A stretch of 64,000 bases of DNA from Enterococcus songbeiensis (GTDB lineage: Bacteria; Bacillota; Bacilli; Lactobacillales; Enterococcaceae), in NCBI RefSeq assembly GCF_005405265.1, contig NZ_BJDS01000009.1, positions 62,001 to 126,000 on the forward strand, given 5' to 3'. The notes below the pieces were generated by a model. That model saw nothing but the letters and a program-made list of their open reading frames with translations. It was not told the origin of the DNA and made no database searches. A program made the translations under genes and the position numbers. Shown here piece after piece: positions 1 to 8,885 of the stretch; within the stretch, counting starts at the first letter, position 1, and the number at the start of each line of letters is the position of its first letter.

Positions 1-551
1 GTTTTCGCTGCTGCTTCCAAATCATCTAAAGTGGCAATTTTTGATGCGTCAATTCCAGCTTTTTCAAAAATTTCTTTGTTGTACAACACGCCATAGCCTT
101 CAATGTTATACGGTAACCCTAGAACTTTTCCATCTTTCGTTGCACCGGTTAACGTTCCATCCAATGCTTGTTTTGCTGACTCAGTATCGCTTAAGTCTGT
201 CAAACTGTCGATCCACATGTTGACATCTTCCGGACCACCGATGTTAAAGATATCCGGTTCATTTCCTGATGAGAATTTTGATTTCAGCGCTGCACCGTAA
301 TCACTTCCGCCACCCACTGTTTCAATATTGATTTTAACGTCAGGATTTTTTTCTTCATATTTTTTTGCCAGTTCTTCAAATTGATCCTTAAATTCTACTT
401 TAAATTGGAAAATATCGATTTCTGTTTTGTCCCCATCTGACTCAGAACCACCACCTGCACTATCTGACGCGTTCCCACACGCTGACAAAGCAAATCCCAT
501 AGCAGTAGCAAATGTAACCATTCCAAGTTTTTTCCACATCTTTTTATCCAT
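1..551 (-). CDS. Sugar ABC transporter substrate-binding lipoprotein (partial, N-terminal part)
   Basis: The first 183 residues are present; the C-terminus lies beyond the window. A lipoprotein signal peptide ends in a lipobox LSAC with the lipidated Cys at residue 25. It is followed by a Gly/Ser/Asp-rich linker and the start of a family 1 extracellular solute-binding fold (EPDIFN and LPYNIEGYGVLYN segments are typical). Such proteins capture oligosaccharides outside the cell and hand them to a CUT1 permease pair. The ATG at 549-551 has an AAGGAGGAAAG ribosome binding site. The promoter carries a LacI/MalR-type operator like those of the maltose genes at 42.3-42.5 kb, so a malto- or isomalto-oligosaccharide ligand is inferred, not shown. 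Confidence 0.88.
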   Translation of the reverse strand, partial: MDKKMWKKLGMVTFATAMGFALSACGNASDSAGGGSESDGDKTEIDIFQFKVEFKDQFEELAKKYEEKNPDVKINIETVGGGSDYGAALKSKFSSGNEPDIFNIGGPEDVNMWIDSLTDLSDTESAKQALDGTLTGATKDGKVLGLPYNIEGYGVLYNKEIFEKAGIDASKIATLDDLEAAAK

Positions 552-580
552 TTTCTTTCCTCCTTGCATTCGATACTATT

Positions 581-609
581 ATTATGCAACCGATTACACT
601 TATAGTCAA
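581..609 (-). promoter_or_regulatory. Promoter with LacI/MalR-type operator in its spacer
   Basis: On the minus strand TTGACT (604-609) and CATAAT (581-586) are 17 bases apart. The spacer holds TGTAATCGGTTGCA (585-598), an imperfect palindrome of the LacI/CcpA operator class. A repressor bound there would block RNA polymerase. The architecture matches the maltose phosphorylase promoter at 42471-42500. Confidence 0.7.
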
Positions 610-715
610 CCCCTTAATTATTGTTAGCGGTAACAAATATGACTATTTTTATTTAAAAGAGATAGTTTAGTGGATAATAATAGGATTTTATTTTTAAGAA
701 ATTAAAAAAATTAAA

Positions 716-733
716 AACGCAACCGGTTTCGTT
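716..733. promoter_or_regulatory. Second LacI/MalR-type operator upstream of the ABC binding protein gene
   Basis: AACGCAACCGGTTTCGTT has the central CCGG and flanking CGCAA/TTTCG of MalR-like sites and is nearly identical to the operator at 42296-42313. It lies about 130 bases upstream of the promoter operator, a distance that would allow looping between two repressor dimers. The remaining sequence between 610 and 715 is AT-rich and holds no gene that I can see. Confidence 0.6.
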
Positions 734-791
734 ATTTTGCTTAATTTTTTCATTACACGTTGACAAAATAAAAATATTTCTAAAAAAACTC

Positions 792-820
792 TTGCTTTTT
801 TTCAAAACGGGGATTATTAT
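792..820 (+). promoter_or_regulatory. Promoter of the brnQ T-box leader
   Basis: TTGCTT (792-797) and TATTAT (815-820) are separated by 17 bases, placing the transcript start about 20 bases before the T-box stem I. Confidence 0.55.
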
Positions 821-842
821 TACTTCAACAAATTCATATCAT

Positions 843-1105
843 AAAGCAACGAGGAAAACAGTAGCTATTCAGGGATTTATTTTTAGTGAGTCATGACAGT
901 GAAAAATGACAATAGATCGAGTAGACGAACATCATTTCTGAGCCAATGTCGAAAATGTAGAGCATTGTGGCTGCCACCATTATCAGGCTAGCGGATAACT
1001 TTTAAGCGTCCGTGAAATGAGCGATAGTTTTTTTAGCTATCAAAAAGGTGGTACCGTTCTAGCAATTAGAGCCCTTTTCCCAATACTGGGAAAAGGGCTT
1101 TTTTA
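843..1105 (+). promoter_or_regulatory. T-box riboswitch leader, probably isoleucine-responsive
   Basis: The leader starts with the stem I motif AAGCAACGAGG and an AGTA element (860-863). It holds the conserved T-box AAGGTGGTACCG near 1045-1056 and ends in a terminator hairpin. The TGGT in the T-box would pair with an ACCA tRNA 3' end. The likely specifier codon is ATC (931-933, within GAACATCA), which fits isoleucine and the downstream branched-chain amino acid carrier; another ATC at 916-918 cannot be excluded without folding. Uncharged tRNA-Ile would stabilise the antiterminator and switch brnQ on. Confidence 0.9.
1070..1105 (+). terminator. T-box attenuator terminator
   Basis: AGCCCTTTTCCC and GGGAAAAGGGCT form a perfect 12-bp stem with a six-base loop, followed by a T tract. 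It is the competing terminator of the T-box leader. Confidence 0.92.
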
Positions 1106-1210
1106 TTTTTTAAAGGTGGTGGTTTTCATGGAAACGGACATTAGTGACATTCGAATTTATCCGCAAGGCACTGATTTAACTATTATTTATATTTATCGGA
1201 GGAATTATTT

Positions 1211-2593
1211 ATGGAAAAAACAAAGAAGCACTATTCATGGAAACAACTGCTGGTGGTCAGCTCATTAATCTTTGGGATGTTTTTTGGTTCAGGAAATTTG
1301 ATCTTTCCAGTCCATCTTGGTCAAATGGCGGGTGAACATTGGTTGAGCGCAGGCGTCGGCTTTGCTATCTCTGGCGCACTCTTCCCACTTCTGGCAATCT
1401 TAGCGGTTGTTGTCACAAAAAGTGATGGTCTTTATGATTTAGCCAAGCCGGTGGGAAAATGGTATGCTGCTTTATTCTTAGTTCTCGTTCATTTAACAAT
1501 CGGTCCGTTCTTTGGAACACCAAGAACGGCTGCCACAGCGTTTGAAATGGCAGCAAAACCTTTCTTACCTGAAAAATATACAACCGTCGGAATGCTTTTA
1601 TTCTCTGCCGCTTTCTTCGGACTTGCTTATTTCCTAACGGTGCATCCAAGTCGCTTGGTAAAATATGTCGGAAAATATTTAAACACAATCTTCTTAGTCC
1701 TATTAGCAGTAGTTTTTGTGATTGCATTAGTCAACCCAATGGGTGCTTTGGATCAAGCCGCTGATGCAGCTTACAAAACAAATTCTTTAACAAACGGTGT
1801 TTTGGAAGGTTACAATACAGTCGATGCCGTCGCTTTATTAGCACTGAGTGTTACCTTCGTCCATGCAGTTCGAGATCTTGGTTTTAAAAACAAGCAAGTA
1901 ACAGAATTAACTGCTAAAGCCGGAACACTTAGCGTCCTGCTTGAAGTTGTCATCTATTTTGGTTTGGTTCTCCTAGGGGCAATGAGTTTGAATCAACTGT
2001 CATTATCCGATAATGGTGGTACCGCACTTTCTCAAATCGTCACTCACTACCTTGGTAATTTCGGAACAGTCTTTTTAGGAGTGTTAGTTACTTTAGGTGT
2101 ATTTACTACCGCAATGGGCTTGGTTGTTTCATTTGCCCAAGATTTCAATAAACTATTTCCAAAAGTCAGCTACATGTTTTGGCTGCGTTTAACCACCGTA
2201 ATTTCTTTTATTGTGGCAAATGCTGGATTAGATAATATCATCCAATGGTCATTGCCAGTCTTGATGCTTTTATATCCATTGTCATTGGCACTAATCTTAC
2301 TTTCATTAACTGCAAAATTTTTCCAAACAAGTCCCGTGGTGTATCAAGTAACTATGTTGTTTGCCGCAGTACCGGCTGTTTTAGATATGTTGGCAAGTTC
2401 ACCAGCATTGGTCAGCCAACAATATGTCGTTGCAAAGGTATTGGAATTCTATCATCATTACGTTCCATTTGCTTCACTTAGCTTAGGCTGGGTCGTACCA
2501 ACCCTTGTCGGCTATGTTGCCAGCTTACTTTTCTATTATGTTCGCCGCACAACAGTTTACAAAGGCGTCACTAAAGAGACCGTCAGCGAATAA
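1211..2593 (+). CDS. brnQ: Branched-chain amino acid:cation symporter
   Basis: A 460-residue integral membrane protein with about 12 hydrophobic segments. The N-terminus carries the LIVCS/BrnQ signature FGMFFGSGNLIFPV and later AVRDLGF and FTTAMGLV segments typical of this family. It imports Ile, Leu and Val with Na+ or H+ across the cell membrane. The ATG follows CGGAGGAATTATTT, a good ribosome binding site. The gene stands alone behind the T-box leader, so expression should rise on isoleucine starvation. Length is normal for the family. A bidirectional terminator follows at once. Confidence 0.95.
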   Translation: MEKTKKHYSWKQLLVVSSLIFGMFFGSGNLIFPVHLGQMAGEHWLSAGVGFAISGALFPLLAILAVVVTKSDGLYDLAKPVGKWYAALFLVLVHLTIGPFFGTPRTAATAFEMAAKPFLPEKYTTVGMLLFSAAFFGLAYFLTVHPSRLVKYVGKYLNTIFLVLLAVVFVIALVNPMGALDQAADAAYKTNSLTNGVLEGYNTVDAVALLALSVTFVHAVRDLGFKNKQVTELTAKAGTLSVLLEVVIYFGLVLLGAMSLNQLSLSDNGGTALSQIVTHYLGNFGTVFLGVLVTLGVFTTAMGLVVSFAQDFNKLFPKVSYMFWLRLTTVISFIVANAGLDNIIQWSLPVLMLLYPLSLALILLSLTAKFFQTSPVVYQVTMLFAAVPAVLDMLASSPALVSQQYVVAKVLEFYHHYVPFASLSLGWVVPTLVGYVASLLFYYVRRTTVYKGVTKETVSE

Positions 2594-2614
2594 AAAACAG
2601 GACTCATAAACAGG

Positions 2615-2672
2615 AAGCACAACAGCCAAACTGCCGGAAATTATTTTCCAGTGTTTGGCTGTTGTGCTTTTT
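2615..2672. terminator. Bidirectional terminator between brnQ and the convergent hydrolase gene
   Basis: AAGCACAACAGCCAAAC and its complement (2653-2670) form a long perfect stem with T/A tracts on both sides. It overlaps the stop codon of the minus-strand gene that ends at 2671. Confidence 0.88.
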
Positions 2673-3594
2673 ATGCGCCGTATTTTGCGAACCACTCCGC
2701 TAGTTCTTGGTAAATTTCCTGACGATTGGTTTCATTCAATAGTTCATGTCTCCCATCCGGAAGCAAATGTAATTGAATCGGTTGTTGCCAACATTTTTCT
2801 AGTAGCCGTTGCAAAGCAATAATACCTTTGCCAAAATTTCCCACGGGATCTTCTTTCCCGGAAATCAGCAACACAGGAAAATCCGGTACCCCTTGCCGAA
2901 TTTTTTTTGGATCACCGGCATTTTTTGTCAAACGAAACAAATCGTGATAGGCTTGCGTGGTAAAAATAAATTGAGTTTTTTCATCGGCTAAATAACGGTC
3001 CACCATTTCAGTATCTCGACTCAACCAATCCTTTGGGGTTCGTGCCGGCCGAAACCGACGATTGAAGCCGCCAAATGCAAGTCGATCCAAAAATTGAGAC
3101 GGATGTTGTTTGCCTTGAAGTACCATCAGCACTTTGGTGAGCAACAACGCCGCCTGCATTTTTATTTGCGATGAATGATTGGTTCCCATAAGGATTGCAC
3201 CGCTAAGTTCTGCTGTCGGATATTGCTGCAAAAAATTTCGTAAAACTAAAGAACCCATACTGTGCCCCAAAATAAAATACGGTATCTCTGGAAACCGATT
3301 ACGATAGGTTTGATACACTGCCGCAGTGTCAGCTACCAAATATTCTGCGCCCTTTTGATCACCAAAATGACCAAATTCTTCGGGAGTTGATGAAAAGCCA
3401 TGCCCTAAATGATCGTGTCCTACAACTGCGATTCCCTGTTCAACAAGAAATAAAGCAAATTCTTCATATCGAATAATATGCTCCACCATTCCGTGAATAA
3501 TTTGAACCACCGCCTTTGGTTTTTCCTGCGGCAGCCATAAAGCAACGTGTAGAAAGTGGCGGCCATCTGCAGATTGCAGTGTTTCTGTCTGCAT
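2671..3594 (-). CDS. Alpha/beta hydrolase, lysophospholipase/monoacylglycerol lipase type
   Basis: A 307-residue cytoplasmic Hydrolase_4 (PldB-like) protein. The oxyanion segment IHGMVEH lies near residue 34, the VVGHDHLGHG motif near 57-66, and the nucleophile elbow GHSMGS has Ser at about residue 112. A late LLISGKEDPVG segment carries the acid and DGRHELLNE the His. Members hydrolyse monoglycerides or lysophospholipids; the exact substrate cannot be read from sequence. The ATG follows AAGGGAAGG. It sits 27 bases downstream of panE on the same strand and may be cotranscribed. Confidence 0.85.
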   Translation of the reverse strand: MQTETLQSADGRHFLHVALWLPQEKPKAVVQIIHGMVEHIIRYEEFALFLVEQGIAVVGHDHLGHGFSSTPEEFGHFGDQKGAEYLVADTAAVYQTYRNRFPEIPYFILGHSMGSLVLRNFLQQYPTAELSGAILMGTNHSSQIKMQAALLLTKVLMVLQGKQHPSQFLDRLAFGGFNRRFRPARTPKDWLSRDTEMVDRYLADEKTQFIFTTQAYHDLFRLTKNAGDPKKIRQGVPDFPVLLISGKEDPVGNFGKGIIALQRLLEKCWQQPIQLHLLPDGRHELLNETNRQEIYQELAEWFAKYGA

Positions 3595-3621
3595 GTTCGT
3601 CCTTCCCTTCTGTCTTTTTTC

Positions 3622-4560
3622 CTATTTTACCCCTAAAAGTTCTTCTTTGCTATGAATCAGTTGGGTTAAAAAATTACAGTAGGGTGTAGGAATGCCGTAT
3701 TTTTTTCCTTTTTTGGCAATTGCCCCGTTGATATAATCAATTTCTGTTGCTCGTCGATTTTTGATTAAATCTTGATGCATTGAAGGATAATGCAAGCCGA
3801 TAGTTTCTGGATCGTAACATTTTTCCACGTAGGCAACGGTTTCTGAAATATCTAGTTGAATATTTTCAGCTGCTGCTACGTTTGAAAATTCCGTTACGAT
3901 GGCCGTGACCATCTCTTTAGCACCCGTCGTCTGTCCCAATTCGTACATATTGACATCCAACAAGGTACACAAGCCGTTCATTGTGCCGTTGACACAGGCT
4001 TTTTGATAAATAGCATGACGGATATTCTCAGAATAAGCAGCGTTTAGTTTTGCAGCAGATAAAACGTCTGCCAACTCTTTTGCAGCTGCCGCTTGTCCGA
4101 CTGCTAAATTTTGCAGTGTAACCGATCCTTCTCCAAAAAGCTGAACTTCTCCCGGGCCAATCAAACCTGCCGTCCAAATCGTATTGCCGATAAAAATCTG
4201 CTCTCTCGGAAGATAATTCGCCAACGTGTCTTCGTGTCCGATTCCATTCAGAAGACAAAGTACGTTGGTTTTTTCCTGAATCATTGGTTGAATTGCCTGC
4301 ATCATTTCTGCCAACTGCATTGCTTTCGTAAAAACAAGAATCAAATCAGCTGAAAAGGCCTGATCGATATTTTTCTGTTCCACGATTGGTAAGTCCACTC
4401 TGATTTCTTCACCATTATAATTTGCTTTTAATCCATGTTGCTTGATCTGCTGCACATGTTCTGCCCAGCCATCCACCAACAGTACCTCATTCCCTGCTTG
4501 TTTCAACATGACTGCAAAGCGACTGCCCATTGCACCCGCACCGGCGATTACGATTTTCAA
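3622..4560 (-). CDS. panE: 2-dehydropantoate 2-reductase (ketopantoate reductase)
   Basis: A 312-residue protein of the ApbA/PanE family. The N-terminal Rossmann motif GAGAMGSRFA (residues 7-16) binds NADPH. The C-terminal helical domain contains KACVNGTMN (Lys catalytic in the family) and the late SMHQDL segment. It reduces ketopantoate to pantoate in pantothenate/CoA synthesis, or a related 2-oxoacid. The start is TTG, chosen because GAGGGGG lies seven bases upstream and because the glycine motif then has normal spacing. No other pan genes are nearby, and paralogous family members exist, so pathway assignment is moderately sure. Confidence 0.85.
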   Translation of the reverse strand: MKIVIAGAGAMGSRFAVMLKQAGNEVLLVDGWAEHVQQIKQHGLKANYNGEEIRVDLPIVEQKNIDQAFSADLILVFTKAMQLAEMMQAIQPMIQEKTNVLCLLNGIGHEDTLANYLPREQIFIGNTIWTAGLIGPGEVQLFGEGSVTLQNLAVGQAAAAKELADVLSAAKLNAAYSENIRHAIYQKACVNGTMNGLCTLLDVNMYELGQTTGAKEMVTAIVTEFSNVAAAENIQLDISETVAYVEKCYDPETIGLHYPSMHQDLIKNRRATEIDYINGAIAKKGKKYGIPTPYCNFLTQLIHSKEELLGVK

Positions 4561-4709
4561 AAGAATGCCCCCTCAATAAAAGTTTCCTGGATTCATTCTA
4601 CTTGGAACAACCGCCGAAAGCCACGACTGAAACTTCAACTACTGGTATTATTCGTATTTTTTAATCAATAATTCGTTATAAATTAATGATTTGTGATAAA
4701 ACAGGTTTA

Positions 4710-5006
4710 TTATCCACAATATTCAGCAATTGGGGAGTAATTTAAAATATTGATTTTTCGATAAAAATCGGCAGGCAATTGCTTCCACATCCGTAACAGC
4801 TTTTGCAACAAACTGCTTTCTGCCTTGATCAAATATTCGCTGAGAATCAATCCTTTTGATTTTTCAGGTTTTTCTTGAACCAAACGTTCATATTCATTAA
4901 AGGCATTCTCTTGATTTTCCGCTACGAATAGTTTGCGTACTTCAATGTAACTACCCTCGATTTTTTCGGTTTCTTCTATAAAGTATATGGATTTGATCTC
5001 TTTCAT
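4710..5006 (-). CDS. Small hypothetical protein (98 aa)
   Basis: I do not recognise the family. The ATG at 5004-5006 follows AGAGGAGGATTTAAT, a strong site, so a longer reading frame extending to 5117 is not used. The product is acidic and helical, with an EVRKLFVAENQENAFNEYER segment and no membrane span or signal peptide. It lies between panE and a broken XRE regulator on the same strand, without a clear functional link. Confidence 0.6.
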   Translation of the reverse strand: MKEIKSIYFIEETEKIEGSYIEVRKLFVAENQENAFNEYERLVQEKPEKSKGLILSEYLIKAESSLLQKLLRMWKQLPADFYRKINILNYSPIAEYCG

Positions 5007-5137
5007 ATTAAATCCTCCTCTTTTGTTTACAGGTATAGCATAGAGAAGTTTTATTAACTGAAAGTTAAATCTCGTCCTTTTTTTATAACTTTTGAAAAAT
5101 TTAAAAAATCCAAACATTAAAGAACCTTCTAAATCTA

Positions 5138-5269
5138 CTACCCAGTAACCTCATCCAACTTTTCGATGGAACGAGTGATTAACTCTGCGTGGATGTCCTG
5201 ATATTTCTTCAGATACTCAAGAATATTTTCTTTGTATTCTGTTGACCAGCTTGTTTTAGGTTCAATCAA
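5138..5269 (-). CDS. Possible 43-aa small protein coupled to the XRE gene
   Basis: Directly after the TAA of the XRE gene comes GGAG and then an open frame of about 43 codons (helical, EYLKKYQDIHAEL segment), ending at TAG 5138-5140. The only start choices are TTG (5267-5269) or ATT just behind it, and the spacing from GGAG is short. It may be a translationally coupled peptide or the tail of a decayed gene. I do not recognise it. Confidence 0.3.
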   Translation of the reverse strand: MIEPKTSWSTEYKENILEYLKKYQDIHAELITRSIEKLDEVTG

Positions 5270-5275
5270 TTCTCC

Positions 5276-5890
5276 TTATTTATTCGTATTAACGTAAACC
5301 TGTTTATTGAAGTTGGCATCATTCTCGGGAGAAATGCTTACGCCGATTTTGCCATCATGATCAATGGTAATAAAAAAATCTTCTTTATTTGTTACTATGG
5401 AAAGTTTTTGTTCATCCAATGGAAAACCAACCCAGCCCGTCGGCAAGACATATGTCCAGTAGTGAATAGTATTTTCGATTAATTCGTAGGCGTTCCCATC
5501 AGAATCAGGACTATCTGTATCTGATAACTGCACCCAATGACGCTGGTCTAAATTTGTTCTGTAAGTATGTTCGTCATACCTTAATTTTAGATGAAAGGCA
5601 GAATAGGGTATGACAATAACCGCAAGACCAATCAACACATATTTGTAGATTCTTCCGTTTTTTATTTTTTTGGTTGTATCTTTTGCCATTTCTTTGTCCT
5701 CCCGTAATAAATGATCTAGGGAGATACCGAATAAGTCGCTAATAGCAATTATTGTCTCTAAATCGGGATAGTTTCGCCCAATTTCCCAACTGGAAATCGT
5801 AGGTCTGGAGACATTTAACAATTGTCCAAGCTGTTCTTGTGTCTATCCTTTCTTTAGTCTTTGTTCCTTGATTTTATCCCCGATGTTCAC
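5276..5890 (-). pseudogene. XRE-family regulator with membrane anchor, broken by an amber codon
   Basis: The natural start is GTG at 5888-5890 behind GGAGGGGATACT. From there the frame reads VNIGDKIKEQRLKKG, meets TAG at 5843-5845, and continues in the same frame as TQEQLGQLLNVSRPTISSWE, a classical Xre helix-turn-helix. The stop therefore cuts the DNA-binding domain after codon 15. Downstream the frame stays open for 181 codons: the rest of the HTH, one membrane span (YVLIGLAVIVIPYSAF) and an extracytoplasmic tail. Translation could restart at the internal ATG, but the HTH would lack its first helix. A sequencing error or tRNA suppression is possible; a recent nonsense mutation is the simplest reading. 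Confidence 0.75.
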
Positions 5891-5965
5891 AGTATCCCCT
5901 CCAAAATAATTATTTAGGAAAACGGTGTGAAAGAAAAGCTATAATTCCTACCATCCCCATAAATT

Positions 5966-5988
5966 ACATGATACATATCGTATCATGT
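5966..5988. promoter_or_regulatory. Palindromic operator upstream of the XRE gene
   Basis: ACATGATAC and GTATCATGT form a perfect 9-bp inverted repeat around a 5-base centre. It lies about 75 bases upstream of the GTG start of the XRE regulator and is probably its autoregulatory site. Nothing else is seen in the stretch 5891-6060. Confidence 0.5.
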
Positions 5989-6065
5989 TGCTATTACAGG
6001 CTTTTTAAAAAAATTTGAGTGTATCTATCAATGATATCTTACCCCATTACCAAAGAATTTTTAAG

Positions 6066-6096
6066 TAAAAAAAGAACACCGATTCCTCGATGTTCT
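6066..6096 (-). terminator. Terminator of the dipeptidase gene
   Basis: On the minus strand AGAACATCGA and TCGGTGTTCT pair around a short loop and are followed by seven T residues. Confidence 0.8.
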
Positions 6097-6106
6097 CACG
6101 TTAAAC

Positions 6107-7513
6107 TTAATCTCCTAAATTAAAGCGTAATTTCATTTGATTGGCACCTTTGGCAATCATCTTGCCAATCATGGCCGTTGTTTTTTCAAGAGAAATTTGT
6201 GCCAGCTCGTCGTTGACCTTCGCCAAATAATCCGTAAGGTTCTCTTGTTTCATTGCTTCTTGATCGGCTGAAAGCTGACGATAACGAAAAGCCGCTACTG
6301 TTTCTTGTTCAAAAGAATCGGCAATGTCACTGTATAAATCATAGTTGGCATCTCCCAGCAAGGCGGCAGTACAACTCAACCAGTACATATTTGTCAAATC
6401 ACAGGTGTCCGAGGTATTTCGGTAACAAGCAGGTGTCTTTTCAACATTGCTGTAAAAAGGAACGACGGAATTGAACGTATTCGGTCCAAAGGCCAGCCAG
6501 TGAATTCCGGCAAGCGCCTCCGGTACATCCTTACGAATTTGCAAAATATGCAATTCATGATTCCGGTTGATACCGATTGGACGAAATCGTTTCTTCTCTG
6601 CTTCCGTTCCCGTACCATAAGGATCATAAGGCGTATCTTGATAATGAGAACTCAAAACCCACTTTACATCTTCAATCGTGATTTTTTGTTTAGGGTAGCA
6701 AATAAATGGCAGATCCTGATCGGTTGGTTCAATTTCTGCTGCGGGATCAAAATATTTTTGTCCATACCATGCCCTTGGATTATTGTAATGGTTGTCTTTA
6801 ATGGTCGCACTCCCAAAGATATGCCGTAAATTAACTCCTTCAAAATCAGGATTTAGGTGATGTTTTTCGATCAAATCTGGCAAATCTTTTGCGTAAAGAA
6901 CATCGGCTGAATCAAAATCATAGTGATCGATATTCATGCGATTTGGAGCAATCACGTAAGCATCATCTGGAATTCGAATCGCTGCCCAATGATGTCCACC
7001 AATCGTTTCCAACCACCAAATTTCTTCCTTATCAGAAAAAGCAATGCCGTTTGGTTCGTACGTACCAAATTCTTCCAGCAATGCTCCCAAACGCAACACG
7101 CCTTCCTTAGCACTGTTGATATAAGGCAAGACAATTGTCAGCAAGTCTTCTTCTCCGATTCCGTCGGTAACATAGGGATCAATCCCTAAAACTCGAGAAT
7201 TTGTCGTGATGGTTTCCGTAGCAGACATTGCAACATTTTTGCTATTGATTCCTGATTCTCCCCAGATGCCGATTTTCTCTTCGTCTGCGTCTGGTGTTGA
7301 AGTATAACGCAAAGGATTATCCGGCAACTGAATCGTTACTTTGCTGATTTTTGATTGATAGGTTCTTGGTTGTTGGTCTGGCGTAATTACGACAAATTTT
7401 TTAGGACCCAGTGCAACAGAACCGTCTTCATTGCGGGCAATCATCGTGGAGCCATCGATACTTGCATTTTTACCGACTAAAATCGTCGTGCAGGCACTCT
7501 TGAATTTTTTCAT
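6107..7513 (-). CDS. pepD: C69-family dipeptidase
   Basis: A 468-residue peptidase of family C69 (N-terminal nucleophile fold). The short propeptide MKKFKSA precedes Cys8, which becomes the N-terminal catalytic residue in [11 protein letters not shown]; the following [10 protein letters not shown] motif is diagnostic. These enzymes cleave a wide range of dipeptides in the cytoplasm of lactic acid bacteria. I chose the ATG at 7511-7513 because it has GAGGAAG upstream and gives the expected propeptide; an extension to 7618 has no support. Length is standard. It is monocistronic with its own terminator. Confidence 0.9.
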   Translation of the reverse strand: MKKFKSACTTILVGKNASIDGSTMIARNEDGSVALGPKKFVVITPDQQPRTYQSKISKVTIQLPDNPLRYTSTPDADEEKIGIWGESGINSKNVAMSATETITTNSRVLGIDPYVTDGIGEEDLLTIVLPYINSAKEGVLRLGALLEEFGTYEPNGIAFSDKEEIWWLETIGGHHWAAIRIPDDAYVIAPNRMNIDHYDFDSADVLYAKDLPDLIEKHHLNPDFEGVNLRHIFGSATIKDNHYNNPRAWYGQKYFDPAAEIEPTDQDLPFICYPKQKITIEDVKWVLSSHYQDTPYDPYGTGTEAEKKRFRPIGINRNHELHILQIRKDVPEALAGIHWLAFGPNTFNSVVPFYSNVEKTPACYRNTSDTCDLTNMYWLSCTAALLGDANYDLYSDIADSFEQETVAAFRYRQLSADQEAMKQENLTDYLAKVNDELAQISLEKTTAMIGKMIAKGANQMKLRFNLGD

Positions 7514-7707
7514 GGAATCTTCCTCTCTAAATTTCATTGACAAAACAAGTGTAATCCTAAATACAAAAGAAGGAAACAAAAAATTCTTATAAAACCGGAT
7601 GATTGGCATTCTGCCCATTTTCAGCTAAGATAAACAAGGAAAAAGAACTTGATTTCTTTCAACTTATTTCCTACAAAATAACTAGTATAAAAACGAGGCG
7701 AATAGCA

Positions 7708-8445
7708 ATGGATTTGTATACATCATTTATGGAACATACTTCGGTGCGTTCTTTTCAAGAAAAAAAAGTACCCGATTCTCTAAAAGAAAAACTGATTGCC
7801 GCTGCTCAAAGCGGATCAAGCTCTAATTTTGTTCAAGCCTATTCAATAATTGAAGTACGTGACCCGCAAAAACTAGCAACCATTGAATCAATTGCCAACT
7901 GTCCCGGTTATGTAACTGGCGCAGGTGTCTTTTATGTTTTTGTTGCCGATTTGAATCGTCACGCACAATTATTGGCACACCATCAACGAGCAACGGCTAT
8001 TTCTAATCTGGAAACCATGGAAGCCTTGACCGTAGCAATCGTCGATACAACCATCGCCGCACAAAACATGGCGGTATTTGCAGAAGGCAACGGGTTAGGC
8101 ATCTGCTACATTGGCGGCATCCGAAACGATTTGTTTCAACTGGCAGAATTGCTGGATTTACCAAAACACACTGTACCGCTTTTTGGTCTTTCTATTGGTT
8201 ACCCCAAAATACGAAATCAGCCAAAAAAAAGATTGCCTGCCGCTGAAATTCTCAGTGTGGATCGCTACCAACCAGTAAACTTTGATCATCTGCAAGCCTA
8301 TGACGAACAAACTGCCGCTTACTATGCGAAACGGACAACCAATCAGCAACAAACCTCATGGTCAAAAAAAATGCTGGCATTTTTTTCAGAGCCACGTCGT
8401 TTGGAAACCAGCGAATTTTTGAAGAAGCAAGGATTTCATTGGTAA
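7708..8445 (+). CDS. NfsA/NfrA-type NADPH-dependent nitroreductase
   Basis: A 245-residue flavoprotein. The segment HTSVRSFQEKKVP near the N-terminus is the FMN-phosphate-binding signature of the nitroreductase superfamily. QSGSSSNFVQAYS, and GNGLGICYIGGIRND in the middle, are typical of the NfsA/Frp group. It would reduce nitro compounds, quinones or free flavins with NADPH. The ATG follows AACGAGGCG; a longer frame starting at 7603 runs through the divergent promoter region and is rejected. It is transcribed divergently from pepD. Confidence 0.88.
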   Translation: MDLYTSFMEHTSVRSFQEKKVPDSLKEKLIAAAQSGSSSNFVQAYSIIEVRDPQKLATIESIANCPGYVTGAGVFYVFVADLNRHAQLLAHHQRATAISNLETMEALTVAIVDTTIAAQNMAVFAEGNGLGICYIGGIRNDLFQLAELLDLPKHTVPLFGLSIGYPKIRNQPKKRLPAAEILSVDRYQPVNFDHLQAYDEQTAAYYAKRTTNQQQTSWSKKMLAFFSEPRRLETSEFLKKQGFHW

Positions 8446-8885
8446 AAGATTAAAAAGGGGAAGAATAGAGCAGAGAAAACCCACGAAAAGAAAAAAGTAA
8501 CGAGAGGGATACAACCCGCACCTGTCACTTCACAAAGTTAACCAAAACAAGCGACTTGGCAAACCAAGGATTCCTAGACCATTCAAAAATCATAAAGAAA
8601 CAAGCTGTAAACGCTGGGACGTCTACAGCTTGTTTCTTTATGTTAACTGTAAGCTTAAATAACACATTAAACAGTGCTTTTTTCTAAATAACTAGTTATT
8701 CCCCTGGTAATTGTGGCACACCTTTAGAAAATAGAAGCCAACATATACAAATCTAATACAATTTGTTATTCCTTATTTTTCTTTTTGCGATAATCCATAA
8801 TTACCATAAGATCAAAATAGACATACAGGAATGAATCATTCACCTCCTATCGGATCGTTGTCTGAACTTTGTTATTGCATATAAA
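8446..8885. other. Intergenic region with one strong hairpin and no clear gene
   Basis: The main feature is the long palindrome at 8592-8641. A GGAGGTGAATG sequence near 8845 (minus strand) is followed by only 12 codons in the ATG frame, or about 26 codons if read from the overlapping GTG; neither is convincing. No RNA gene was recognised. Confidence 0.5.
8592..8641. terminator. Hairpin terminator downstream of the nitroreductase gene
   Basis: ATAAAGAAACAAGCTGTA and its exact complement flank a 14-base loop. The A/T-rich ends would let it act as terminator on either strand, though the T tract is short and lies about 150 bases behind the stop codon. Confidence 0.6.

Noticed and set aside
585-733. 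CcpA cre sites instead of MalR operators
   Set aside because: The sites resemble cre, but their closer match to the two sites flanking malT/malP and the placement inside spacers favour a LacI-type specific repressor; dual use cannot be excluded.
1017-1268. 83-codon open frame across the T-box antiterminator and brnQ start
   Set aside because: It lies on structured leader RNA, has no ribosome binding site and overlaps brnQ out of frame.
4560-4709. Possible gene between panE and the 98-aa protein
   Set aside because: Only short frames without start signals on either strand.
8820-8860. AGGAGGTGAATG suggesting a holin-like type I toxin on the minus strand
   Set aside because: The ATG frame ends after 12 codons and the GTG frame of about 26 codons lacks the usual hydrophobic toxin span.
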